Source: UBA1563 sp041667115 (GTDB lineage Bacteria > Bacteroidota > Ignavibacteria > Ignavibacteriales > Ignavibacteriaceae). Taken from it: a stretch of 23,091 bases of DNA. The notes under the pieces are model-generated. The model was not told the DNA's origin, did no database searches, and worked only from the letters and a program-made list of their open reading frames with translations. The stretch covers positions 1-23,091 of the forward strand of contig JBAYFO010000058.1 of NCBI GenBank assembly GCA_041667115.1, read 5' to 3'. Positions 15,893 to 23,091 of the stretch are shown piece after piece. The stretch's first letter is position 1. Each line of letters opens with the position of its first letter. The position numbers and the translations under genes are program-made.

Positions 15893-16396
15893 TCATTTCT
15901 GAAAGAAGATCCGGCGGCTATAAAAAACAATATCCTTTCCGGGATCAGCATCAACCGTTTGATTTTCGGGAGATACCAATTCCATTAAAAACAATCCCAT
16001 CACTTCTGTTTCCACCGGGAAACTAAAATCCAATATTTTATCTTTAGGCAATAATGAAATATCCTCCGCAAGTGAAAGCATTATGACTCCATTTTTAGGC
16101 GAGATTAACCTTACACAAAGTGGAAGACCGGGGATGTTCCCTTTCTCTCTAAGGATAATTGAAACTCTAAATTCAAATCCATGAAATGTATAATCAATTA
16201 TTGCTGGCGGTCTTTTCGGACTTCCATGATTGAACTTATAAGGAGCCTTTACGGTGAATGTTCCTTTATAAAAAGCGTTCGAGGCGATGTGATTCACCTT
16301 TGGCAGGGTCAACTTCTCTTCCTCTTGTGGTATAATATTCTGAAACGAGAAAAGAAAGAAGAAGATTATTAGATGAATGTATTTTTCATCTCTCAT
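15893..16396 (-). CDS. Exported protein of unknown function
   Basis: This is a 167-aa protein from the ATG at 16,396. The frame can be extended to a TTG at 16,429, but the ATG gives a cleaner signal peptide (MRDEKYIHLIIFFFLFSF) and has GGAAG about 12 nt upstream. The mature part looks like an all-beta domain with alternating hydrophobic strands (FTVKAPYKF, FEFRVSIIL, VIMLSLAEDI, VMGLFLMELVS). I do not recognise the family, and no catalytic motif or cysteine pattern is visible. It follows the beta-lactamase gene on the same strand with about 60 nt between stop and ATG, so it may be co-transcribed with it. A structural or substrate-binding accessory role is only a guess. Confidence 0.6.
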   Translation of the reverse strand: MRDEKYIHLIIFFFLFSFQNIIPQEEEKLTLPKVNHIASNAFYKGTFTVKAPYKFNHGSPKRPPAIIDYTFHGFEFRVSIILREKGNIPGLPLCVRLISPKNGVIMLSLAEDISLLPKDKILDFSFPVETEVMGLFLMELVSPENQTVDADPGKDIVFYSRRIFFQK

Positions 16397-16458
16397 TATT
16401 GTTATACACTTCCATTTTATTTGATCCAATATTTAGTTAATCGATCAGCTCTTCAATG

Positions 16459-17361
16459 CTAATGATTCAAATTCCAATCCCACACTATTTTTGCAATTCC
16501 CGCAATTACGGTGTCACAACTGCTTTCATCCGCAGTGGAATTAGAAACAAAAACCGCAATGACAAAATGGTTACCGTCCGGCAGCGTAACAATTCCAACA
16601 TCATTTGACGCAGCAAGAATTCCCTTCTCGTTACTTCCTGATAAACCGCTTTTATGTGCAACGATGGTTCCTTCCGGTAATAATCCTTTTAGCTTTTTCG
16701 AAGCGGTAGTAGTTTTTACCATTACCTCATAAAGATATTTTGAACTCTCCTTTGAAAGAATTTTACCCTGATAAAACATGGATAACAGTTTCCCCATCGC
16801 TCGCGGAGAACACCAATTAGTATATTGTGTTTCCCAATCTTTGTGCATCTCCGCTTCGGTTGTAGTAATTGCGATTTCTTTTATCCCGAGATCATGAATA
16901 TATTTGTTAACGATCTTGGGTCCTCCGATTAACCGGAAGAGTATATCACATCCATTATTATCGCTCCGTGATACCGTAACGGCTATTAATTCATCTAAAG
17001 TGATCTTGACATTGCCTCCCGGATATTTATCTCTTAAGGGACTCCATGTGTTCGGAAGTAAGTCTTCTTTCTTGAGCGTAATTAATTGTTTTAATGAGAA
17101 CTTCCCTTTATCAACCTGATGGAGGACTGCCAACGCGAGGGGGAATTTGTAAACACTTTGCATCGGAAATTTTTTATTTCCGTTGAACGACATTGTATCT
17201 AATTTTTCAATTCCTATCACCGCTACTCCTACAATTCCTTTAGCGCTTACACTTATTTTTTCGATCTTTGCTCTTAACGAATCGTTTTGAGAAAAGCCGG
17301 TCGTTGCAATAAAAAAACTTGCGAAGAGAATAAATAAATACGGTACGTGCAAATATTTCAT
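16459..17361 (-). CDS. Class A serine beta-lactamase, subclass A2-like
   Basis: This 300-aa protein with a signal peptide (ending GFSQ) acts in the periplasm. It carries all class A elements: Ser69-Val-Tyr-Lys72 (SxxK), Ser133-Asp-Asn135 (SDN), the omega-loop Glu169 in TEAEMHKDW, and Lys237-Ser-Gly239 (KSG, in place of KTG). The E-x-x-M-H omega-loop, with His at the place of the usual Asn170, and the QYTNW segment are typical of the PER/CfxA/CepA group (subclass A2) found in Bacteroidota and relatives. It should open beta-lactam rings; the spectrum cannot be read from sequence. AGGA precedes the ATG by about 8 nt. There is no sign of a mobile element or regulator gene around it, so it is probably a resident chromosomal gene rather than a recent arrival. 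Confidence 0.92.
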   Translation of the reverse strand: MKYLHVPYLFILFASFFIATTGFSQNDSLRAKIEKISVSAKGIVGVAVIGIEKLDTMSFNGNKKFPMQSVYKFPLALAVLHQVDKGKFSLKQLITLKKEDLLPNTWSPLRDKYPGGNVKITLDELIAVTVSRSDNNGCDILFRLIGGPKIVNKYIHDLGIKEIAITTTEAEMHKDWETQYTNWCSPRAMGKLLSMFYQGKILSKESSKYLYEVMVKTTTASKKLKGLLPEGTIVAHKSGLSGSNEKGILAASNDVGIVTLPDGNHFVIAVFVSNSTADESSCDTVIAGIAKIVWDWNLNH

Positions 17362-17424
17362 TTAGAATATCCTTTTCTAATATATCAGTTAATTTTTTTT
17401 GATTACGATGAATGCTTCAATGCA

Positions 17425-17922
17425 TCATACCAATAACTTGAGCGATTTCAAAACTGCTTCCGCCCTAAATACTTCTTCACATGGAACCATTACTTTTATT
17501 TCATTTACAAGATTTCCATAATAGTCACCGTGAGCCTCAAACAAAGAGTATATGAATCTTGGTCCTCCCATCAGTTGATGGCGGCAAAAAATTACGGGAT
17601 GAAATCCAGCTTGTTCAAGACAGCATTTGGCATGTTGCGCCACTACATCATTAAGAGTACCATAAATGCGAACCATCCCTTCAAATATTTCGTACGCGTT
17701 ATGTTCATTACAAAGAAAGTGATTGTTGATAGTGGTGCCGCAGCGTTTACAGAATGGAAGAGCACAGAGTATGCAAACACCATCTGCTAAAATATCGGCA
17801 TGATTTTCACAAATTAAGTTATTAGCAAAGAGAGCGCCGCATTCGGGACAAAAATCATCATCAGCCTTTACGCGATTATTACAGAGTTCACAAAACAACG
17901 CATCACAGTTTAGCTCTTCCAT
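17425..17922 (-). CDS. Zinc-finger protein with C-terminal DUF2007-like domain
   Basis: The 165-aa protein starts with a zinc ribbon, Cys11-x2-Cys14 and Cys25-x2-Cys28. A second treble of Cys/His pairs resembles a B-box: Cys38-x2-His41, Cys50-x2-Cys53, Cys58-x2-Cys61 and Cys71-x2-His74. The C-terminal half (about 84-165: VRIYGTLNDVVAQHAKCCLEQAGF ... VMVPCEEVFRAEAVL, quoted in parts) has the alpha-beta pattern of DUF2007, often labelled a putative signal-transducing protein. It is cytoplasmic with no membrane segment. The frame reaches a GTG at 17,937; the ATG at 17,922 is a choice of convenience, since the ribosome binding site is unclear (AAAGGG is close to the GTG). No function is known. 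Confidence 0.72.
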   Translation of the reverse strand: MEELNCDALFCELCNNRVKADDDFCPECGALFANNLICENHADILADGVCILCALPFCKRCGTTINNHFLCNEHNAYEIFEGMVRIYGTLNDVVAQHAKCCLEQAGFHPVIFCRHQLMGGPRFIYSLFEAHGDYYGNLVNEIKVMVPCEEVFRAEAVLKSLKLLV

Positions 17923-18038
17923 CGGCTTTGCCAACACCCTTTCTGCAAAAGATTTTTTACATACTGTTTAAATTTAATACTTAAAACTTGTGCAATAAAA
18001 ATATAGTTCTATCTTTAAATTCAAATTTGTGGTTCTAT

Positions 18039-19823
18039 CTATTTTAAAATCATCATCTTTTTAGTTTCCATAAAAACTCCAGCCCGCAATTGATAAAAAT
18101 AGACGCCGCTCGTCAATTCGTAATTCCTAATTCCTAATTCGTAAGTATGCATCCCCGGTTCTTTTTCCTCATTAACTAAAACTGCTACTTCTTTCCCCAA
18201 TACATCATATACTTTTAGACTTACATTCTGTTTACTACCTACTGCATACTGAATTCTGGTTACCGGGTTAAAAGGATTTGGATAATTCTGCTCAAGCGCA
18301 TAACGAACAGGTTTTTGATTTATATTATTTCTAATTCCTATAGCAGTAACCATTTTATCCAATTCCTGTATAGCGTATTCCAATTCAACATCAACCCCAT
18401 GCAAAAACATTTTATCGATCGTATCATCGGTTAAAGGTGGTCTGATGTCCGGAATAACTCCACCAGCCATATTACTGTCACTGTCAACTTGTATTTCATT
18501 ATCAATATCAAGCGATCGCCCATGTGGATATGATACGTGCAGGGAGTCTTGAACAGAGAGTAATTCATATTCAGGCGCGGTAATTCCAAACGACCCGTGA
18601 CTGCCGTAAAAACTTACAACTTTGCATTGTGGCAGTTTACTAAGCGCCATTGCAATCCCTTCACCGGAACTTACATTTCTTGGACTAACCATTACCACCA
18701 CAGGTCCGCTAAAAGTTAATCCCTGCGGTTCTATAAATATTGATCCTGCAGGATATTGTGTCGGTTTAAAAAAGCTCACGGTTTGAAAACTTAAATGATC
18801 GAGCATCTCCTCAGTTCTTTGAAAGTTTCCGTTTGCGGGATTATAAAAATGTTGATATTCATAGAAAGTTGTGTCCGGATAGAAACATCCGGCAACCGCA
18901 GCAGCGTAAGCATCCATGCCGCCGGTGTTGATTCTTAAATCGACCACCATCCCTTTAGGATTTGCAGAAAGAAGATTTATAAATGCCGACATGAATTCCG
19001 TAACAACCGTTACGGGTGGAATACATGAAGTAATTTCGAGATACCCGAATCCGCTCGGCTCTAATATTTTGTAAGAAATTTCGGGAGTTTTTATTGGAAG
19101 CATTGAAGTAAGATCATACGTTTCATAATTATCACTTACCGCAGTAATAGTTGTAGTAATAGGATTTACCTCTACTCTGTTTTTGAATTTGATCTTCATT
19201 GTTGTATTAACCGGAGCCCTTCCGATCAACCGGCATTGCAGCAATTGTTTTGTCTCTTTTGTTGCGGGGATTTGTTCCGCCCAGAGCACAGAAACTGAAT
19301 CGATCGCTTCTGTAATCGGTTTATCATTCACTTCAATTATTTCCGCTCCGAACTTTATACCGGCTAAAGCAGCAGGAGAGCCTTCGGTAACAAGTCGTAC
19401 AACAAATCGTCCGTCATCAAGTTTAATAAGAGTGAAGCCATAACTCCCCCCGATCTGCTGGTCTCTAAGTTTCTCTTCAAGCTTTACCCAATTAGTGTTT
19501 TTCTTTTTTAGTACATCCGATTTTGCGCCGGCGTAGAATCCGGTATTAAAGCCCATATGTCCATCAGGAATTCTGAATGTGTATTCTTTTAGAGCCATGA
19601 TGAATGCACTTGAATCGTTTTTACTCTCAGCATCTGCAACTCTTGGATGAAACTCATTATAAAGCGCACTCCAGTCAACTTTTTTCCAATCGGTAAATGC
19701 ATAATAGACTGATAATTTTTTATGAAGTGAATCAAATGCGGCAGCGAACCCATTTTGAGTTTGAGAAAAGGCGACGTTCCCAACTACACAAAAGAAAAAT
19801 ATAAACACCACAATTTTTTTCAT
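18039..19823 (-). CDS. PDZ-S41 family protease-like protein with T9SS tail
   Basis: The protein is 594 aa from the ATG at 19,823, chosen because GAGG lies 5 nt upstream; the frame runs further to a TTG. It has a signal peptide (ending AFSQ), a helical N-terminal part, a PDZ domain (about 124-215; GSPAALAGIKFGAEIIEVNDKPI in parts) and an S41 core (about 255-465) with VVDLRINTGG and the serine motif NVSSGEG (Ser385). The usual catalytic Lys of bacterial C-terminal processing peptidases, in an F-G-K motif, is not seen: the corresponding stretch is GSHGSFGIT. From about residue 508 there is a T9SS sorting domain (ALEQNYPNPFNPVT ... SGVYFYQL ... KKM). It lies 11 nt after the third M23-like lipoprotein and probably shares its operon. 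It may be surface-exposed. Activity is uncertain because of the altered catalytic site. Confidence 0.87.
   Translation of the reverse strand: MKKIVVFIFFFCVVGNVAFSQTQNGFAAAFDSLHKKLSVYYAFTDWKKVDWSALYNEFHPRVADAESKNDSSAFIMALKEYTFRIPDGHMGFNTGFYAGAKSDVLKKKNTNWVKLEEKLRDQQIGGSYGFTLIKLDDGRFVVRLVTEGSPAALAGIKFGAEIIEVNDKPITEAIDSVSVLWAEQIPATKETKQLLQCRLIGRAPVNTTMKIKFKNRVEVNPITTTITAVSDNYETYDLTSMLPIKTPEISYKILEPSGFGYLEITSCIPPVTVVTEFMSAFINLLSANPKGMVVDLRINTGGMDAYAAAVAGCFYPDTTFYEYQHFYNPANGNFQRTEEMLDHLSFQTVSFFKPTQYPAGSIFIEPQGLTFSGPVVVMVSPRNVSSGEGIAMALSKLPQCKVVSFYGSHGSFGITAPEYELLSVQDSLHVSYPHGRSLDIDNEIQVDSDSNMAGGVIPDIRPPLTDDTIDKMFLHGVDVELEYAIQELDKMVTAIGIRNNINQKPVRYALEQNYPNPFNPVTRIQYAVGSKQNVSLKVYDVLGKEVAVLVNEEKEPGMHTYELGIRNYELTSGVYFYQLRAGVFMETKKMMILK
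18115..18144. repeat. Dispersed AATTCCTAATT repeat inside the T9SS domain of the S41 gene
   Basis: The unit AATTCCTAATT occurs twice in overlapping register (18122-18132 and 18129-18139), flanked on both sides by AATTCGTAA-like sequence. On the minus strand it is read as TYELGIRNYEL (about residues 560-570) in frame, replacing the loop that normally precedes SGVY. The same unit is found in the non-coding region at 5934-5958. Confidence 0.65.
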
Positions 19824-19834
19824 TCTTTCCTCTT

Positions 19835-20995
19835 TTATTTTAGATTGTACACACCGCAATTTTCTACAAGTTCATTTGTATGAATTACCGGACTTGGAAG
19901 CGTAACATAAGGACCTCCCGGTTTTCCCGTAGAACCAATTTTTTCTAATGAATCGATGTAATATGGAAGACCTTCAGAAATATAGTATGGGAAATCTGTA
20001 TGAAGTCCGAAGTGAAGATGTGGAGCTAAAGAATTTCCGGAATTACCAACTTTTCCGATTATCTGCCCCTCCTCCACAAATTCGCCTGCCTTAACAACTA
20101 TACTATTAGGCTTGAAATGTGCGTAAATAACGTATCCGCCTGATATAAAAAGTACAACACTATTCCCGTCACCATTAAAAAGATTTAGATCATTTGATAC
20201 AGTACCAACAGGCGACTGATCTGGCATCCCGTCTTTTACAGATATGACGACTCCACCTGCAACAGCATAGACGTTCTGTCCATAGACATACCAGTTTTCA
20301 CAAACACTCTTATCGCCCTGAAAAGGGCTTCCGGTTTCGTCAATTTTATTCCAATCAACACAGAACCTTTCAGGCACAGTAGTTTTCGCTTTATAGGTAA
20401 GTTGATATGTGGGATGATGATTATTAAGAAATGTAGTGGTATTTGCCGACACGAATCTCTCCCCTTTTAGTGGAGCAGAAACTACAGCTATTGGTCCCTT
20501 CAAAACTGCCGTTTCTGTCCCTTCAATAATTTTCTCTTTCCCATCTTTACTAAGAACCAGTCTATGTTTTATTTTTTGCGGCACTTGTGATGGGTCCAGC
20601 ACCAATCCAATACTAAAACGGTATGTGGCGTAATACATTCCAGCATAGTAATAAAAATCATCGGGCAAACTTTCTTGTAATGGCTTATGAATTAGCAGAT
20701 ATTTACCCGTATCACTTATACTACAGATCATCGCATTGTTTGCCACATTATAAACTTGAAAATCTTTGATCTGATATCCCTCCTTATCAAAATTGGGAAC
20801 CTCAACACTGTACACAAGATTGACCTTTCCATCTGTCGATTTAACTTCGATAGGTGTGAATGTTACTTTCATCTCGTAAGTGCTATCCGGCACCTGGACT
20901 ACCGGGTTGGATTCTTCCTTACAAGATTGAAAAACCAACATTGATACAAACAATGGAACTAAAACCAGGGGCAAGTTTTTAGCTAGAGTTTTCAT
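19835..20995 (-). CDS. M23 (LytM)-like peptidase lipoprotein, copy 1
   Basis: The protein is 386 aa from the ATG at 20,995, which has GGAG 9 nt upstream. It has a lipoprotein signal peptide with Cys25 (VFQSC). An N-terminal beta-rich domain (about 38-170) is of unknown type. The C-terminal LytM-like domain has Asp214 (RFCVDW), GDGNSVV, Tyr-Ala-His293, the GxVGNSG turn and His326-Leu-His328 (APHLHFG). The canonical first zinc-ligand His of HxxxD is replaced by Arg210. M23 enzymes cut glycine-rich or peptidoglycan cross-links; the altered ligand makes activity uncertain. It is the last of three tandem paralogues, followed by the S41-like gene 11 nt later. It is probably a surface or periplasmic lipoprotein. 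Confidence 0.83.
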   Translation of the reverse strand: MKTLAKNLPLVLVPLFVSMLVFQSCKEESNPVVQVPDSTYEMKVTFTPIEVKSTDGKVNLVYSVEVPNFDKEGYQIKDFQVYNVANNAMICSISDTGKYLLIHKPLQESLPDDFYYYAGMYYATYRFSIGLVLDPSQVPQKIKHRLVLSKDGKEKIIEGTETAVLKGPIAVVSAPLKGERFVSANTTTFLNNHHPTYQLTYKAKTTVPERFCVDWNKIDETGSPFQGDKSVCENWYVYGQNVYAVAGGVVISVKDGMPDQSPVGTVSNDLNLFNGDGNSVVLFISGGYVIYAHFKPNSIVVKAGEFVEEGQIIGKVGNSGNSLAPHLHFGLHTDFPYYISEGLPYYIDSLEKIGSTGKPGGPYVTLPSPVIHTNELVENCGVYNLK

Positions 20996-21038
20996 AACCA
21001 AATCTCCATAATATTCAAAGAAAGAAGGAAAGAATTAT

Positions 21039-22184
21039 TCATTTTAGATTATATACGCAATAATTTTCAACCAGTTCATTATAATGTGTTACGGGAGTTG
21101 ACAATTTAATATATGTACCAAAGAGCGTTCCTGTTGACCCAATTTTCTCTACTGTATTGAAGTAGTATGGAAGTCCTTCAGAAATGTAGTAGGGAAAATC
21201 AGTATGAAGTCCAAAATGAAGATGCGGGGCATCCGAACCTCCTGAATTACCAACCATGCCAAGTACATCACCGTTTTTAACAAGTTGCCCTGGTTTTACC
21301 AAAATACTCTTTGGGATTAGGTGTCCATAAGTTGCGTATCCGCCGTTGATGTGAATTACCACACTATTTCCATCTCCATCAAAAAGAGTAGTTGGTATTG
21401 GTTGCGTAAATACCGGCGATTGATCGGCATTCCCATCTTTTACAGAGACAACCTGCCCATCCGCAACGGCGTAAACCTTCTCCCCATAAACATACCAGTT
21501 TTCACAAATTTGATAATCTCCTTTAAAATAATTCCCCGCCTCATCCACTTTTATCCAATCGGCGCAAAACCTTTCAGGCACTCTGGTAATTCCTTTATAC
21601 TTCATTTGATATATGGGGTGAATGTTATTCAATAATACCGTAGTATTATTGCACAAAAATCCTTCACCTCTTAATGGCGGGGAGAATACCGGAATTTGCT
21701 GTTTAGAGACTTCCGTTTCAGCCCCCTCAATTGTTTCTTCTTTCCCTTCTTTAACAAGAATAAGTTTGTGTTTTACTTTTTGTGGAACCTTAGCAGGGTC
21801 TAAAACTAAACCTACACTCATGCGAAAGTTGGAATATTCCAGTTGCGGATAATCTTCTACAAGAATGTTTTCTTTAGTGATAAGCAAATACTTTGTAGTA
21901 TCTATTATACTGCACAACATTTCATTATTAGCGGCATTAAGTACTTGAAAATCTTTAAGCTTATATCCATTTGCCTCAAAATCTTCAGTCTGAACACTAT
22001 AAAGCAGATTTATTTTCCCAGCTGTTGATTTAACCTCGATGGGCGCAAATGTAACATTCATCTCGATTGAGGGTCCTTCTACCGGAGCTGTCGGATCAGA
22101 GTTCTTTGAACAAGAAAGAAAAATGAAAATCATCGCAACTAACGGAATTAAGCATAAAACTAAATTTCTTTTAGAAGTTTTCAT
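21039..22184 (-). CDS. M23 (LytM)-like peptidase lipoprotein, copy 2
   Basis: This 381-aa tandem paralogue of the preceding and following genes has AAGGAT about 8 nt before the ATG. The lipobox is FIFLSC with Cys25. It has the same N-terminal domain starting IEMNVTFAPIEVKS and the same LytM-like region: Asp209 in RFCADW (Arg at the place of the canonical HxxxD His), GDGNSVVIHI, Tyr-Gly-His288, and His321-Leu-His323 (APHLHFGLHTDF). The C-terminus VENYCVYNLK is shared among the copies. The gap to the next copy is 43 nt, with no terminator between them. It is likely exported and lipid-anchored. Enzyme activity is uncertain for the same reason as in copy 1. Confidence 0.83.
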   Translation of the reverse strand: MKTSKRNLVLCLIPLVAMIFIFLSCSKNSDPTAPVEGPSIEMNVTFAPIEVKSTAGKINLLYSVQTEDFEANGYKLKDFQVLNAANNEMLCSIIDTTKYLLITKENILVEDYPQLEYSNFRMSVGLVLDPAKVPQKVKHKLILVKEGKEETIEGAETEVSKQQIPVFSPPLRGEGFLCNNTTVLLNNIHPIYQMKYKGITRVPERFCADWIKVDEAGNYFKGDYQICENWYVYGEKVYAVADGQVVSVKDGNADQSPVFTQPIPTTLFDGDGNSVVIHINGGYATYGHLIPKSILVKPGQLVKNGDVLGMVGNSGGSDAPHLHFGLHTDFPYYISEGLPYYFNTVEKIGSTGTLFGTYIKLSTPVTHYNELVENYCVYNLK

Positions 22185-22233
22185 GTGTTGTCATCCTTTG
22201 GTTAAAAATAATTATGAATGATCTAACAACGAT

Positions 22234-23091
22234 CTATTTAAAATTATACACACCGCCATTTTCTACGAGCTCATTAGTATGCATTTCCGGACTTGGCAGC
22301 GGACCGGTTTTATAATTACCTGTTTTTTCCAGTGAATCGATATAATAAGGAAGCCCCTCCGATATATACCAAGGGAAATTTGAATTCAATCCAAAATGAA
22401 GATGTGGGGCTCCCGAATTTCCTGAATTGCCGACTTTTCCGATCAACTCTCCCTTCTTAACATTTTGACCCATTTTGACTAAGACACTATTTAGTTTGAA
22501 ATGCGAATAGATTGTGAATCCCACAGCAGTAGAAATAATAACGCTATTACCTCCACTATTATACTGATTTATATCTCCCGTTATAGTGCCGACGGGGAAT
22601 TGATCGGGCATCCCATCATTTACATAGACAACCTGCCCGCTTGCTACCGCAAATACGTCTTGCCCATATACATACCAGTTCTCATAATTATTTATATCAT
22701 CATGATAAGGACTCCCCTTATCATCAAATTTATTCCAGTCTATACAGAATCGTTCGGGGACAGTAGTGTTACCCATATATGTCATCTGGTAACTAGGATG
22801 TTGATTATTTGCTAGGGTGGTTGTGTTTGCCGCATAAAATCCCTCTCCTTTAAATGGCGCAGAAATGATGGGTATTGCTTGCTTCGAAACCGCGGTTTCC
22901 GTTCCTTCAATTATTTTGTCCTTTCCATCTTTACTAAGCACAAGTCTATGTTTTAATTTTTGAGGAATTTGTGAAGGATCGAGCACCAATCCGATACTAA
23001 AACGATACGTTAAATGACCATTGAAGGGATAATAATATGCCTCCGGCGGAATACCTTCAGATGCCGGTTTGTGGATAAGCATAAATTTCCC
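22234..23091 (-). CDS. M23 (LytM)-like peptidase lipoprotein, copy 3, 5' end outside the window
   Basis: The frame runs off the right edge. The first visible residues GKFMLIHKP align with GKYLLIHKP at about residue 97 of copy 1, so roughly 95 N-terminal residues, including the lipobox, are missing; the Met at 23,082 is internal and not a start. The visible part contains RFSIGLVLDPSQ, RFCIDW, GGNSVIISTA, Tyr-Ser-His and the APHLHFG motif, and ends VENGGVYNFK. It resembles copy 1 more than copy 2 (shared GLVLDPSQ, KHRLVLSKDGK and IIEGTETAV stretches). The 49-nt gap to copy 2 carries no terminator, so the three copies and the S41-like gene probably form one transcript. Confidence 0.85.
   Translation of the reverse strand, partial: GKFMLIHKPASEGIPPEAYYYPFNGHLTYRFSIGLVLDPSQIPQKLKHRLVLSKDGKDKIIEGTETAVSKQAIPIISAPFKGEGFYAANTTTLANNQHPSYQMTYMGNTTVPERFCIDWNKFDDKGSPYHDDINNYENWYVYGQDVFAVASGQVVYVNDGMPDQFPVGTITGDINQYNSGGNSVIISTAVGFTIYSHFKLNSVLVKMGQNVKKGELIGKVGNSGNSGAPHLHFGLNSNFPWYISEGLPYYIDSLEKTGNYKTGPLPSPEMHTNELVENGGVYNFK

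Noticed and set aside
17362..17424. Hairpin terminator between the zinc-finger gene and the beta-lactamase gene
   Set aside because: Only a 4-bp stem with a 6-nt loop (ATGC..GCAT) was found, too weak to support a call.
22501..22815. Plus-strand open frame opposite M23-like copy 3
   Set aside because: Similar frames occur opposite the other copies because the coding strand is conserved; there is no independent evidence for a gene.
1..23091. CRISPR array, tRNA, rRNA, transposon or prophage
   Set aside because: I saw no regularly spaced repeats, no tRNA cloverleaf or rRNA signature sequences, and no transposase, integrase or phage structural proteins in any frame.

Overview
The window is AT-rich chromosomal DNA that looks like a member of the Ignavibacteria or a close relative in the Bacteroidota/Chlorobiota group. 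The main clue is a C-terminal secretion tail of the 'LEQNYPNPFNP...SGVYFYQL...KKMxxxK' type (type IX secretion sorting domain, T9SS), present on four different proteins here. Bacteroidota-like lipoproteins and a DUF2851 protein fit the same assignment. No rRNA, tRNA, CRISPR array, transposase or prophage gene was seen. This is inference from protein signatures; no database search was run.

Left part (1-4,460, plus strand): two tandem paralogous FG-GAP/VCBS beta-propeller proteins of about 605-613 aa, both with T9SS tails, each followed by a related strong hairpin terminator. Then, on the minus strand (4,487-5,875), a tyrosine phenol-lyase with all diagnostic residues and a good promoter. A non-coding stretch (5,888-6,374) separates it from a DUF2851 gene (6,375-7,868).

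Middle (8,146-11,311, plus strand): an A-type Fe-S carrier translationally coupled to a Mn-type superoxide dismutase. The SOD frame starts with a possible twin-arginine leader but also has an internal start with its own ribosome binding site. Next comes a compact redox cluster: a b561-like four-helix membrane protein, a secreted YceI protein and a small Rieske lipoprotein.

Right part (11,339-23,091, mostly minus strand): a purine permease of the AzgA/NCS2 type; a zinc-dependent nuclease/phospholipase C-like secreted enzyme in a probable operon with a membrane-anchored alpha/beta hydrolase, with a glycerophosphodiester phosphodiesterase divergent from them; a subclass A2 class A beta-lactamase with a small exported protein of unknown function; a zinc-finger/DUF2007 protein; and an apparent operon of three tandem M23-like lipoproteins (the first cut by the window edge) followed by a PDZ-S41 protease with a T9SS tail.

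Overall the window is an envelope and secretion-rich chromosomal segment. The items most worth a second look are the b561-YceI-Rieske cluster, the PLC-like enzyme next to lipid-hydrolase genes with a G8 tract at its mature N-terminus, the triplicated M23-like lipoproteins lacking one canonical zinc ligand, and the SOD with two possible starts.
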